Below are positions 8,259 to 16,656 of a stretch of DNA of 64,000 nt, in pieces. The stretch's first letter is position 1; every line of letters begins with the position of its first letter. The DNA is from Clostridium sp. CAG:628 (GTDB taxonomy: Bacteria; Bacillota_I; Bacilli_A; RF39; UBA660). Made by a program: the position numbers and the translations under genes. The DNA is taken from NCBI GenBank assembly GCA_000438415.1, contig FR902233.1:1-64000 (forward strand), in the 5' to 3' direction. Under the pieces are notes generated by a model. The model worked only from the letters and a program-made list of their open reading frames with translations. It was not told the origin of the DNA and did no database searches.

Positions 8259-8267
8259 ATTATAACA
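8259..8267 (-). promoter_or_regulatory. Extended -10 element of rbr
   Basis: Minus-strand TGTTATAAT (TGnTATAAT) about 20 nt upstream of the start. No convincing -35 box at standard spacing. Confidence 0.5.
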
Positions 8268-8327
8268 AATTAAGTAATTAAAATAAAGCAAACAGAATAA
8301 AATTTTATAAGAAATTATGGTGAGTTT

Positions 8328-8693
8328 ATGGAAGACTTATTCAAACTAAATCCAAAAGTATCTAGTGCAATTTGTTTACTAATTGGATACCTATTAATGG
8401 ATGACTTAACAAGTAACGAACAAAACGTATTAGGTAACTGGTTAATGTTAATAAGTCAACTTCTAATAACAACTTCAGCCAGCCAAGCACTTATTGAAAG
8501 AAGAGTACAAGGTCCTGTTATGAACATAAATAGTAAAGAAGTAAAATCTCTTTATAACCCAATTAAATATAATATAGAAACTCTAAGAGAAATACTAAAT
8601 GAAATATATCCAGGCCAAATGAGTCAAGTATTTGAAAACTTAAAAAACGGAATATCAGGTATGGAAGACAAATATAATCATTTCCATAACTAA
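8328..8693 (+). CDS. Conserved-looking hypothetical protein
   Basis: 121 aa, no family I can name with confidence. The N-terminal half is hydrophobic with an unusual [18 protein letters not shown] segment (about 35-52). The C-terminal half is amphipathic and polar ([20 protein letters not shown]). It lies between rubrerythrin and two CotF-type coat genes, so a sporulation link is possible but unproven. The ATG at 8328 has only a weak ribosome site (GGTGAG, 4-5 nt upstream). Confidence 0.6.
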   Translation: MEDLFKLNPKVSSAICLLIGYLLMDDLTSNEQNVLGNWLMLISQLLITTSASQALIERRVQGPVMNINSKEVKSLYNPIKYNIETLREILNEIYPGQMSQVFENLKNGISGMEDKYNHFHN

Positions 8694-8725
8694 AAAAGAA
8701 CCTATAATTCTTTATATAAGTTCTT
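8692..8725 (-). terminator. Terminator of CotF-like gene
   Basis: Minus-strand AAGAAC / GTTCTT stem followed by six T; it overlaps the end of the 8702-9007 gene. Confidence 0.55.
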
Positions 8726-9007
8726 CATAGAATTTAATTCTTTCTTAATCTTAGCTTCTTCTGCTGTTTCTAAACTATACCAACCTTTTTGAAATGCTAA
8801 ATCATATGCTTTTCTTGCAAGACCTTTAGTATCTTTAAATATAGAAAAAACTTTTTTAAATAAAATTTTATTACTCATCTCATCTATAGCAATACTATAA
8901 TTATTAGATATGTTCTTCTCACATTGTAAAACATCATTTAAATAATCCATTTCATTCATTTCTTTAGAAGAAACAACTTGAGACTTTTGATTTTGAACTT
9001 TAGCCAT
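8702..9007 (-). CDS. CotF-family spore coat protein
   Basis: 101 aa. Residues about 17-90 follow the CotF pattern: EMDYLNDVLQCEKNISNNYS, then a helical stretch ending in FQKGWYSLETAEEAKI. The family is a ferritin-like helical coat protein of endospores. The first ~16 residues are a polar tail. GGAGGTAATT precedes the ATG. The smaller gene at 9017-9214 lies 9 nt upstream on the same strand and is a recurrent partner of such genes. Confidence 0.75.
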   Translation of the reverse strand: MAKVQNQKSQVVSSKEMNEMDYLNDVLQCEKNISNNYSIAIDEMSNKILFKKVFSIFKDTKGLARKAYDLAFQKGWYSLETAEEAKIKKELNSMKNLYKEL

Positions 9008-9016
9008 AATTACCTC

Positions 9017-9214
9017 CTACATTAATATTTCCATTAACTCTTTATAATGCTCTTTATGCATTTTATAAGCATCTAATAAAACTTTTCTAACATCTTCATC
9101 TTGTACACACCCTATATAAGAGTTAATTTTTTTAGCCATTACTAAATTCCAACTTGCCATATCTTTAATATATGATAAGTCTTTAGTACTAATTATATTA
9201 GGTACTTCATTCAT
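9017..9214 (-). CDS. Small CotF-associated spore coat protein
   Basis: 65 aa. It begins MNEVPNIISTKDLSYIKDM, a pattern typical of small helical proteins encoded beside CotF homologues, and ends with KMHKEHYKELMEIL. I chose the ATG at 9214 because GGAGG lies 8 nt upstream; an ATG at 9229 would put this site inside the gene. It is probably co-transcribed with the CotF-like gene and has a coat role by context. Confidence 0.65.
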   Translation of the reverse strand: MNEVPNIISTKDLSYIKDMASWNLVMAKKINSYIGCVQDEDVRKVLLDAYKMHKEHYKELMEILM

Positions 9215-9346
9215 ACTAATTACCTCCATTTATATTATTAACAATTAACAAAAATAATTACTTCCAAAATATAACATAATTTAAAAGTATATTTTAACTT
9301 ATTTTACATATAACTAAATTGTACTACTAAAAAATATATAAAAAAA

Positions 9347-9373
9347 TTAGCACTCAGTATTGACAAGTGCTAA
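9347..9373. promoter_or_regulatory. CIRCE element (HrcA operator)
   Basis: TTAGCACTC-N9-AAGTGCTAA, one mismatch to the consensus TTAGCACTC-N9-GAGTGCTAA. It covers the -35 box of the hsp20 promoter, so HrcA binding would block initiation. Confidence 0.93.
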
Positions 9374-9388
9374 CAATAGTAGTATAAT
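9360..9388 (+). promoter_or_regulatory. Sigma-A promoter of hsp20
   Basis: Consensus TTGACA (9360-9365), 17 nt, TATAAT (9383-9388), embedded in the CIRCE element. Confidence 0.93.
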
Positions 9389-9411
9389 GATAATCGTAAG
9401 GAGATGATATT

Positions 9412-9801
9412 ATGAGTTTATTACCAGGAAGATTTTATTTAGATGATTTCTTCAATGATTTTGAACCAGAAAAAAAAGTTATGAACATGAATTGTGATAT
9501 TTATGAGAAGGAAGGTAAATACAACATTGTAATGGATATTCCAGGATTTGACAAAAAGGATGTTAAAATTGAAGTTGAAGATGGATATCTTACAATATCT
9601 GCTCACAAGAGTGAAAAACATGATGACAAAGATAAACACTACATTAAAAGAGAAAGATATTTTGGTTCATTCAAAAGAGAATTTTATATTGGCGATGTAA
9701 ATCATAAAGATATCAAAGCTGAATTTAAAGATGGAACATTAAAAGTAATAGTTCCAGAATCCCCTAAGAAAGACAACAAAAAACTTATTGATATTGAATA
9801 A
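9412..9801 (+). CDS. Small heat-shock protein (Hsp20/alpha-crystallin)
   Basis: 129 aa. An ATP-independent holdase that keeps unfolding proteins soluble. The alpha-crystallin domain spans about residues 27-118 with the family signatures YNIVMDIPGFDKKDVKIE, GYLTISA, YIKRERYFGSFKREF and DGTLKVIVPE; the C-terminal tail is short and charged. AAGGAG precedes the ATG. A consensus sigma-A promoter overlapping a CIRCE operator lies upstream, so it should be repressed by HrcA and induced by heat. Confidence 0.96.
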   Translation: MSLLPGRFYLDDFFNDFEPEKKVMNMNCDIYEKEGKYNIVMDIPGFDKKDVKIEVEDGYLTISAHKSEKHDDKDKHYIKRERYFGSFKREFYIGDVNHKDIKAEFKDGTLKVIVPESPKKDNKKLIDIE

Positions 9802-9806
9802 AGCTA

Positions 9807-9840
9807 AAACTAAGGAGCAAACGTTTCTTAGTTTTTTTAT
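9807..9840 (+). terminator. Terminator of hsp20
   Basis: AAACTAAG / CTTAGTTT stem followed by a run of T. Confidence 0.8.
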
Positions 9841-10046
9841 ATATTTAAATCTTCCATTAACAAGAAATCTTTTAATTTTATATGAGTAACAACACTTGTA
9901 GTATAATCAATTTCATCATTTGTAATATATATTTTTACAACTATTATTTAACTTACTAAAAAGTTTAAACACCCTTTCATAAGCTTTACTATCTTCCACA
10001 CTAATATAATACATCTTTCCATCTTTATATGCTAAAAATTTTACAC
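9837..10046 (-). pseudogene. Frameshifted remnant of a small gene
   Basis: Minus-strand coding-like sequence without a usable start. It reads FLAYKDGKMYYISVEDSK...VFKLFSKLNNSCK. After one extra A in an AAAAA tract near 9930 it continues in another frame as IYITNDEIDYTTSVV..IKLKDFLLMEDLN to a stop at 9837-9839. The two halves have matching native-like composition, so a single-base indel in a homopolymer explains the break. Family not recognised. It could also be a sequencing indel, but the missing start argues for real decay. Confidence 0.55.
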
Positions 10047-10050
10047 ACAA

Positions 10051-10078
10051 AAGAAAAATCTTTCACTTGAAATGAAAG
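10051..10078 (-). terminator. Terminator of the acyl/lipid operon
   Basis: Minus-strand CTTTCA / TGAAAG stem with a 7-nt loop followed by ATTTTTCTT. Confidence 0.7.
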
Positions 10079-10080
10079 AC

Positions 10081-11808
10081 TTATTTCTTTTCTTTTTCTT
10101 CACTCTCTAACTCTTTATAAGCAATTTTACCCAAATTAGTTCTAGGTAAAGATTCTCTAATTTCATATTGATAAGGCAAACTATATTTAGCTAAATAAAG
10201 TTCACATAATTTCTTTATTTCTTTTTTAGCCCTGTCTTCACTCACACCATCTTTTAACACAATAAACGCTTTTGCAACTTGCACTTTATAAGGATGAGAT
10301 ATGCCTATAACACAAACATCTTCTACATATGGATATTTTCTAATAACACTCTCAATATGAGAAGGATATAAATTATAACCACTAGAAATAATTACTCTTT
10401 TAAGTCTCTGAGCAAAATAAATAAATCCATCTTCATCCATACTACCCATATCACCTGTACGAAGCCAAACCACCCCTTCATCATCTTTAATTAATGTTTT
10501 ATTTGTCTGTTCTTCATCATTTAAATAACCTATCATAACATTAGGTCCACTTATTAAAATTTCTCCCACTTTATTAGGCAAAACTTCTTCTAAAGTTTCA
10601 GGATTAACTATTTTATAAGTACAATCTTGACAAGGTATACCAGTACTTCCTTTTTTTTGTACAGTTTTCGGAAGCAAACTACTAGCCCCAGATCCTTCAG
10701 TAAGCCCATATCCTGGTCTAACAGTAGCAGAACTACCATGTTCTTTCATAAACTTATCAACACTAGATTTTAATTCAGGACTAACAACATCTCCACCAGT
10801 AATAATACACTTAATAAAAGATAAATTCATTTCACTAAGCCCTGGGTCATTTATCATAGTTTGTAAAAGAGTTGGTACTCCAACAATAAAATTAGGTTTA
10901 TATTGTTTAATTAATCTACCAAACGCTTTATAGTTAAAAACTGGTATCAAAATGCATTTGACTCCATAAGTAAGTGGAGTATGGATACACACATCTAACC
11001 CAAAAGCATGAAAAATAGGCATTATAGTTAAAACACTATCTCCAGCACTAGCAGGTTGAATCATAGACCCAGTCTGAAGTGTAGCTGCATTAAAACTCTT
11101 ATTACTAATGACTATCCCTTTAGGTTCACCAGTAGTACCACCACTATATAAAATTACAGCAGGGTCAGTAGATTTTCTTTTACAAATATAGCTTCCATCA
11201 TACATATAACCAAAATCAATAAAACTATTGTAAGAAAGTAAATACTCATTATCAAAGTCAACCTTAATCTTTCTGCCTTTAGTTAAATTATAAGCAACTT
11301 TAGTAATACCCTTCATTTTATCTCCAGCAGACATAACAACTATTTTTTCAATCTCACTATTATCAACTACTTGAAGAAATTTTTCAAGTGCCAAATCAAT
11401 AGTAAAAACATACTTACTTTTAGAAACTTCCATAAAATGGCTTATCTCTTTTAAAGCACTCAAAGGATGAACCATATTAGCAATTGCACCAACCATATTA
11501 ATTGCATAAAATATACTTATCGCCTGAGGCATATTAGGTGAACAAATTGTAACAACATCATCTTTTTTAACACCAATTGTTTTAAGACTTCTAGCACATT
11601 CTTCTATTTCTTTCATTAATTTTTTAAAAGACGCACTACTACCATAATATTCATAAGCTATATCATTAGGATTCTTTTTAGCACTATCAGAAATAAATTC
11701 CCAAAGCATCTTATCAGGATAATCTATTGTCTTAGGAACTCCTTCATCATAAAACTTAATCCAAGGTTTACTAATACTTAAACTTTGTTGTTTCTTTAAT
11801 TTTTTCAT
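10081..11808 (-). CDS. Acyl-CoA synthetase / AMP-dependent ligase
   Basis: 575 aa, ANL superfamily. It adenylates a carboxylic acid, probably a fatty acid, and transfers it to a thiol. Visible motifs: P-loop YSGGTTGEPKG (A3), GYGLTEGSG (A5), WLRTGDMG (A7), KRVIISSGYNLYPS (A8 hinge) and the catalytic lysine in LPRTNLGKIAYKEL (A10). I chose the ATG at 11808, which has AGGAG 7 nt upstream; the GTG two codons earlier is too close to it. It overlaps the upstream E2-like gene by 38 nt and ends a three-gene operon. Confidence 0.9.
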   Translation of the reverse strand: MKKLKKQQSLSISKPWIKFYDEGVPKTIDYPDKMLWEFISDSAKKNPNDIAYEYYGSSASFKKLMKEIEECARSLKTIGVKKDDVVTICSPNMPQAISIFYAINMVGAIANMVHPLSALKEISHFMEVSKSKYVFTIDLALEKFLQVVDNSEIEKIVVMSAGDKMKGITKVAYNLTKGRKIKVDFDNEYLLSYNSFIDFGYMYDGSYICKRKSTDPAVILYSGGTTGEPKGIVISNKSFNAATLQTGSMIQPASAGDSVLTIMPIFHAFGLDVCIHTPLTYGVKCILIPVFNYKAFGRLIKQYKPNFIVGVPTLLQTMINDPGLSEMNLSFIKCIITGGDVVSPELKSSVDKFMKEHGSSATVRPGYGLTEGSGASSLLPKTVQKKGSTGIPCQDCTYKIVNPETLEEVLPNKVGEILISGPNVMIGYLNDEEQTNKTLIKDDEGVVWLRTGDMGSMDEDGFIYFAQRLKRVIISSGYNLYPSHIESVIRKYPYVEDVCVIGISHPYKVQVAKAFIVLKDGVSEDRAKKEIKKLCELYLAKYSLPYQYEIRESLPRTNLGKIAYKELESEEKEKK

Positions 11809-12628
11809 TAACACTCTCCTCTAATAATTTAGGTTCATTTAAAATATCTTGCATTAACCTAACTGCTTTAACAAAATAAACTCCATCAGCAATTCTCTCA
11901 TCTATATTTATACCAAATTCACACAAATACTTGCTTTCCATTTTACCATCAATAAGTACTTTTTCTAATTTAATCTCACCAATAGTTGCTAATATACTAC
12001 TAGTTCCAAAATCAGTCAAATTATGATATATCGCACCACTATGAATACTACCTAAATTACTTACAATACAAGTACTATAATATAAGTTGTCATCAATTAA
12101 ACTCTTTGGAAGCAAGTCATGCCTATCCAACCATTTAATAATACCTATAACTGGACTTAATATAAAACTAGGTAACTTACTAATAACATTCACACTATTA
12201 TTAGTACCACTCTCTTTAGATTTTCTCACATTATCAACTGCTTTAACAGTTTTATCTTTAATACTTAACAAATTATCATTTTCTTCTACTTTAATAACGG
12301 ACAATATTTCTTTAGACTTATCTTCATAATTAACTTTAGCCGTAAAAGCAATACTTACCTCATTTCTATCATAAAACTTCTTATTAACAACAAACCTATT
12401 TAAAAGTGGCTTATTATATACAGTTTTAGCAATTAAAGTCAAAAATAAATGAAAATAAGTTAAATCACTATACTTTTTTTTCATTCTTTCATAATACTTA
12501 ACTAGTTCTGTAACATCCATTTTCTGATTAATAAACACATCACTATCACATCTGTTTGGCTTAATATAAGGCATAAGCACATGCATTGAATCTAAATCTT
12601 TTACTCTTACTCCATCTCTTCTATTCAT
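11771..12628 (-). CDS. E2-like (CAT-fold) acyltransferase-related protein
   Basis: 285 aa. It has the chloramphenicol-acetyltransferase/2-oxoacid dehydrogenase E2 catalytic fold without lipoyl or E1/E3-binding domains. Typical start is MNRRDGVRVKDLD; SNLGSI..GAIYHNL..FGT and the C-terminal DERIADGVYFVKAVR align with E2. In E2 the last motif is DHRxxDG with a catalytic His, but here that residue is Glu. I recall the same change in other Firmicute relatives encoded beside acyl-CoA ligases, so it is probably subfamily-wide. It may bind or transfer an acyl group differently, or be structural. Middle gene of the operon. Confidence 0.75.
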   Translation of the reverse strand: MNRRDGVRVKDLDSMHVLMPYIKPNRCDSDVFINQKMDVTELVKYYERMKKKYSDLTYFHLFLTLIAKTVYNKPLLNRFVVNKKFYDRNEVSIAFTAKVNYEDKSKEILSVIKVEENDNLLSIKDKTVKAVDNVRKSKESGTNNSVNVISKLPSFILSPVIGIIKWLDRHDLLPKSLIDDNLYYSTCIVSNLGSIHSGAIYHNLTDFGTSSILATIGEIKLEKVLIDGKMESKYLCEFGINIDERIADGVYFVKAVRLMQDILNEPKLLEESVNEKIKETTKFKY

Positions 12629-12632
12629 TACT

Positions 12633-13385
12633 TTAACCTCTCTTCTTATGTTCTACTTTATATAAAATTTTTAAAACTAATTTACTAGGTAATATTTTAC
12701 CAAAAAAACTTCCTAATTTAACATCTGTTCCTGGTAATATAATTAACTTATTTTTGAACATATATTTAATTGCATACTCACTTACAAAAGAACTAGTTTT
12801 ACTATTAATACTAAAGTGTCCTCCAGCAACATTATTAAAATTTGTATTAACCGGTCCAGGACATAAACAACTTATTTTAATAGTACTACCTTTTCTTCTT
12901 AACTCTTCATAAATACCTAAAGTATAACTTTTAACATAACTCTTAGTAGCATAATAAGTTCCTAAAAGAGGTCCACCTGGTAAAAGCCCTGCAATACTTG
13001 CAACATTCAAAATATGTGCATTTTTATTTCCTTCCATATATTTTAAGCAAGTTTTAGTTATTTTATGCAAACTTATTACATTAACTTTAACCATTTCCAT
13101 TTCTCTTTCCAAACTAACTTCACTATAATCTCCAAAAGCACCAAATCCAGCATCATTAATCACTATATCTGGTTTCTCTTTTAATAAATATTCACAAAGT
13201 TTATTAACTTCAACATCATAACTTAAATCACACACATAATAATGACTATTTTTAATCTCTTCACATGCACTAATTAACTTATTTTCATCTTTAGAAACAA
13301 GAATAATTTCATTCCCAAGCAAACTTAAAGTTTTAGCCATATCCTTTCCTATTCCACTACTTCCACCAGTTATTAAACATTTCAT
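12633..13385 (-). CDS. Short-chain dehydrogenase/reductase
   Basis: 250 aa, classical SDR length. Rossmann cofactor motif GGSSGIG (about 7-13), NDAG in place of NNAG (about 78), catalytic Ser in LNVASIAG (about 126-133) and YATKS with the active Tyr/Lys (about 144-148), then PGPV. The C-terminal ~60 residues carry a hydrophobic, basic tail that could contact membrane. First gene of the operon with the E2-like protein and acyl-CoA ligase. Substrate unknown; a ketoacyl or lipid intermediate is plausible from context. Confidence 0.9.
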   Translation of the reverse strand: MKCLITGGSSGIGKDMAKTLSLLGNEIILVSKDENKLISACEEIKNSHYYVCDLSYDVEVNKLCEYLLKEKPDIVINDAGFGAFGDYSEVSLEREMEMVKVNVISLHKITKTCLKYMEGNKNAHILNVASIAGLLPGGPLLGTYYATKSYVKSYTLGIYEELRRKGSTIKISCLCPGPVNTNFNNVAGGHFSINSKTSSFVSEYAIKYMFKNKLIILPGTDVKLGSFFGKILPSKLVLKILYKVEHKKRG

Positions 13386-13526
13386 ATTATCTAACCTCTA
13401 CAACTATTGTAACATATATCTTTCTAAAAAAACAGGTTTTTATTCATAATTAAAAAGAAAAAACTAATTTATTTAATTTACAAAAAATAAATTATTTGAT
13501 ATTATTTAATTAGGTGAGAAAGGAAA

Positions 13527-13564
13527 AATCAATCTAAAGAATTAATAATTCCTTAAGATTGATT
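13527..13564 (+). promoter_or_regulatory. Long hairpin between a ribosome site and start codon
   Basis: AATCAATCT pairs with AGATTGATT (9 bp), and inside it AAG and AATT pair across one bulged C with an AAT loop. It sits between AAAGGA (13520-13525) and the ATG at 13577. Removing the hairpin leaves 13 nt between the two, so folding might bring the ribosome site near the start, as described for phage T4 gene 38. No T tract, so not a terminator. Confidence 0.5.
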
Positions 13565-13576
13565 ATACGTGATTAT

Positions 13577-14233
13577 ATGAAAAAAACTTATATTATAATA
13601 ATTATAATAACAATATTTTTAGCAATACTACTAGGTTATAAATTATCTTGTTTAACAAAGTATACAATAAAAGAAAATTATAACTATAAAATAACTGACA
13701 CATTAGAAATAAAACAAACTACCTCAAAAAATAAATTCGAATTTAAAAATATTACTTTCAAAAATATAATAAAAGATTATGAAATAGAAGAAGAAAAAGA
13801 TAATTCAATACTTTTAACAAATAATAAAAATAGTATCAAAATTAGTATTAATAATTCTAACACAAATGAATTAATAACAAATAATAAAAATATTAAAGAG
13901 TATTTTAAAGAAAATAAAATTAATAATGATTTAGATTTAATTAAATATACTATAAAAAATAAAAACAAAAAATATAATTTATTTACTTCAAAAAATAAAT
14001 TAAAAAATAACTATGATATAATAGACACCATAGTTAATAATATTCCATCTAATCATGAAATTACAGAAATAAAAGGTTCTAATATTGGTTACATATTAAA
14101 AAGTGATAAATATAGAAGTATAAATATTTTAAAAGATGATAAAGTTTATAACATAACAATGATTATACAAGATAAAGAAAGTACTATAGACAATTTAGTT
14201 AATGATATATTGTATTCATTAGAAATTAACTAG
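13577..14233 (+). CDS. Membrane-anchored hypothetical protein
   Basis: 218 aa. Very Ile/Lys/Asn-rich. The N-terminal membrane helix (about 4-24, almost all Ile) is followed by a ~190-residue outside domain with many Asn and Lys and no motif I recognise. There is no Cys lipobox at the usual place (LSCLTK is close, but the preceding residues do not fit well). The start is uncertain: the ATG at 13577 has no adjacent ribosome site, and a TTG lies at 13559. A large hairpin covers the leader. A terminator follows. Confidence 0.55.
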   Translation: MKKTYIIIIIITIFLAILLGYKLSCLTKYTIKENYNYKITDTLEIKQTTSKNKFEFKNITFKNIIKDYEIEEEKDNSILLTNNKNSIKISINNSNTNELITNNKNIKEYFKENKINNDLDLIKYTIKNKNKKYNLFTSKNKLKNNYDIIDTIVNNIPSNHEITEIKGSNIGYILKSDKYRSINILKDDKVYNITMIIQDKESTIDNLVNDILYSLEIN

Positions 14234-14256
14234 TAGAAAAAATCTACTAGTTTTAT
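14228..14256 (+). terminator. Terminator between convergent genes
   Basis: AACTAGTAGA / TCTACTAGTT stem, 5-nt A loop, followed by a T-rich run; the stop of the 13577 gene lies within the stem. Confidence 0.8.
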
Positions 14257-15048
14257 TTAACCCAAACATACATCTAATAACATCATAAATAAAAATCCAA
14301 TTAAAGTAAATATAGTAATCATATTTTTATTATTATTTAATTGACTCTCTGGAATTAATTCTTTAACAACAACATACACCATTGCACCTGCAGCAAAGCA
14401 TAAAAAGAATGGAAGAATACTACTAATTTTAAGAACAAGTATTGCACCAATCACACCAGAAATTGGTTCTACAAACCCTGAGAGTTGCCCATAAAAGAAA
14501 GCACTCTTTCTCGTAAATCCTTCTCTTCTAAGAGGTAAACTAACAGCTGCCCCTTCAGGAAAATTTTGTACTGCTATTCCTATGGCAAATATAAAGGCAC
14601 TAACAAGTACACTACTAGTTAGATTGTACGATAAACTTCCAAATGCAACACCAACTGCAAGACCTTCAGGAATATTATGAATTGTAATACTTGTAATCAA
14701 AAGCATACTTCTTTTAAGCGAATTCTTTTTATTTTTATTAACAACTTTTTTAACAAATAAATCACTTAAAAATAATATTAATGCACCTGATAAAAATCCT
14801 AAACTAGAAATTAATGGAACACATTGTTTCTGTTTAAAAGCCATTTCAATTCCTGGATTAAGTAAACTCCAAAAACATGCAGCAAGCATAACTCCTGCAG
14901 AAAAAGCCAAACAAGAGTCCATAACATTCTTATTAACTTTCTTAAAGAAAACCACAACACTAGCACCAAGTAAAGTAAATAACCAAGTAATTAATGTTGC
15001 TATCAAAGCAAGAATAACAGGATTTAAATTTAGAAAATAATTAATCAT
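14257..15048 (-). CDS. ZIP-family metal transporter (ZupT/GufA-like)
   Basis: 263 aa with about eight membrane helices. Family signatures are visible: HNIPEGLAVG (helix IV, metal site) and NFPEGAAVSLPL (helix V), plus the preceding Lys/Asn-rich loop between helices III and IV. It takes up Zn or other divalent cations. GGTGAG precedes the ATG. The C-terminus KELIPES is conserved in GufA-type members. Confidence 0.92.
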   Translation of the reverse strand: MINYFLNLNPVILALIATLITWLFTLLGASVVVFFKKVNKNVMDSCLAFSAGVMLAACFWSLLNPGIEMAFKQKQCVPLISSLGFLSGALILFLSDLFVKKVVNKNKKNSLKRSMLLITSITIHNIPEGLAVGVAFGSLSYNLTSSVLVSAFIFAIGIAVQNFPEGAAVSLPLRREGFTRKSAFFYGQLSGFVEPISGVIGAILVLKISSILPFFLCFAAGAMVYVVVKELIPESQLNNNKNMITIFTLIGFLFMMLLDVCLG

Positions 15049-15203
15049 TTCTCACCATCCATTTTAGTTTATACAATTAATGATTTTTTGTTAAAACATA
15101 AGCCTAATAAATAATGGATAATCATCCCACCCCTTTTTCAAAAAAACGTAAAAATAGCATATTCTTTTCAAGTTAAAAATAGGTTACTAAATATATACTT
15201 GCA

Positions 15204-15238
15204 CACAAAAAAAGCAAAATTACTTTTTTATTTTGCTT
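15204..15238 (-). terminator. Terminator of the hydrolase gene
   Basis: Minus-strand AAGCAAAAT / ATTTTGCTT stem followed by T7. Confidence 0.8.
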
Positions 15239-15247
15239 AGTTAATAA

Positions 15248-15970
15248 CTAAATCTTCTTAATCTCACTATACTTTTTATTACAATTACTCTTAAAAAACT
15301 TTATAATCAAATTAGTTACTTCTTCTTTTCTATCACTTCTAAAAATATCATGATTTATACCCTTTACTTCTAAAAGTTCTTTATAATTGCTACTTAAACT
15401 ATTATAAACATAATTAACGCTAGATGATGGTACTAAATTATCTCTTGTTCCATGAATAATCAAAGTTGGAACATAAACATCTTTAGGACATTTATAATTT
15501 TCACTTACCAAATTCATAAATTCTCTAACAGCATGTTTAGGTAAATTAAACCATCTAGAAAATATCACATCAGCCTTATATTCCTTAATAACTTCAGGAC
15601 TAAAAATAATACTCTCTATAATATCAGGCTTATCATTTTTAAACTTTAAATAATGAAATGCAGGAGCAGCCAAAACCAATTTCTTCACTTCCTTATACTT
15701 AGATGCAATATAAGTAGAAATCACTCCACCCATAGAATGTCCTACAAGATAAATATTTTTATATCCATGATCAATAAGATTTTCAATTTGTTTTTCTGCA
15801 CTATTAATCCAATCAAATCTAGTATATTTTCCAGGAAATCCATCATGCCCTGGTAAGGTAAAAGTAAACACATCATAATTTTTAATAAACTCTAAATTAG
15901 TAGAAAGATACTCTTCATCATACACTCCCCCACCAAACCCATGAATTATCAAAATTGCTTTTCTAAACAT
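15248..15970 (-). CDS. Alpha/beta hydrolase (carboxylesterase/lipase type)
   Basis: 240 aa, cytosolic, no signal peptide. Oxyanion motif HGFGGG (about 10-15), nucleophile elbow GHSMGG (about 77-82), catalytic Asp in HGTRDNLVP (about 174-182) and His in GINHDIF (about 205-211). The size and the HGTRD motif resemble carboxylesterase Est30 and monoacylglycerol lipases. Single gene with its own terminator. Confidence 0.87.
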   Translation of the reverse strand: MFRKAILIIHGFGGGVYDEEYLSTNLEFIKNYDVFTFTLPGHDGFPGKYTRFDWINSAEKQIENLIDHGYKNIYLVGHSMGGVISTYIASKYKEVKKLVLAAPAFHYLKFKNDKPDIIESIIFSPEVIKEYKADVIFSRWFNLPKHAVREFMNLVSENYKCPKDVYVPTLIIHGTRDNLVPSSSVNYVYNSLSSNYKELLEVKGINHDIFRSDRKEEVTNLIIKFFKSNCNKKYSEIKKI

Positions 15971-16089
15971 TTTACCACCTCTTCTAGTAAAAATATAACT
16001 TAATTAAATATAAAAGTCAATATTATTATAAACAAATTGCAATTATTAAATACAAGTGATGAAATAATAAATCAAAGGAAAGTGATAAA

Positions 16090-16572
16090 ATGAATTATCT
16101 TTACAAAGAAAAAGTTAGAAAATACATAATTGAAAACTTCCCACTTGCAATAGAAATCTCTAATATTGCACCAATTTTCCTAATAGGTGGAGCCTTAAGA
16201 GACATAGAGTTACTTACTCCTCCAAAAGATTTAGACTTCGTAGTTTTAAGTGATACTGATGAAATAATAAAAACATTTATAGAAAAAAATAATTTAAAAT
16301 ATAAAATAAACAAACTAGGTGGATATAAAATATATAATAACACTGTAGTAGTAGACCTTTGGAATACAAACGACTTACTAAAAAGTATTGAGTACAACAT
16401 TGAAGGACTATTTTACGATATAAAAAATGACTATATAATTCCGTTTGGTTATTATGATGCCCTAGAAAATGGTTTAAGAATAATTAACCCAAACAACAAC
16501 ATAAATGAAGAAGAAAAAATTTCTAAAAGAAAGATTACACTAAATAATTACATAAAAAACAAAAATAAATAA
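16090..16572 (+). CDS. Stand-alone nucleotidyltransferase head domain (CCA/polyA polymerase-like)
   Basis: 160 aa. The motif IGGALRDIEL....PKDLDFVV (about 32-53) is the head of class II tRNA nucleotidyl/poly(A) polymerases, with GG, RD and the DxD metal pair. A third acidic residue may be in VVVDLW (about 92-97). The neck, body and tail domains of CCA-adding enzymes are missing, so it is not a normal Cca protein. Substrate unknown. AAAGGA lies about 10 nt before the ATG. Confidence 0.7.
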   Translation: MNYLYKEKVRKYIIENFPLAIEISNIAPIFLIGGALRDIELLTPPKDLDFVVLSDTDEIIKTFIEKNNLKYKINKLGGYKIYNNTVVVDLWNTNDLLKSIEYNIEGLFYDIKNDYIIPFGYYDALENGLRIINPNNNINEEEKISKRKITLNNYIKNKNK

Positions 16573-16627
16573 TTTACAGTATTTACACTATATGTCGAAT
16601 AAAATTAATAATAATTTATCAAAAAAG

Positions 16628-16636
16628 TGATATAAT
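16628..16636 (+). promoter_or_regulatory. Extended -10 promoter of YtxH-like gene
   Basis: TGATATAAT (TGnTATAAT) about 20 nt upstream of the TTG start; no clear -35. Confidence 0.55.
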
Positions 16637-16656
16637 AATTACAAGAGGTGAATAAA

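Noticed and set aside
9439..9639. Open frame antisense to hsp20
   Set aside because: Phe/Ile-rich shadow of the sense gene without ribosome site or promoter.
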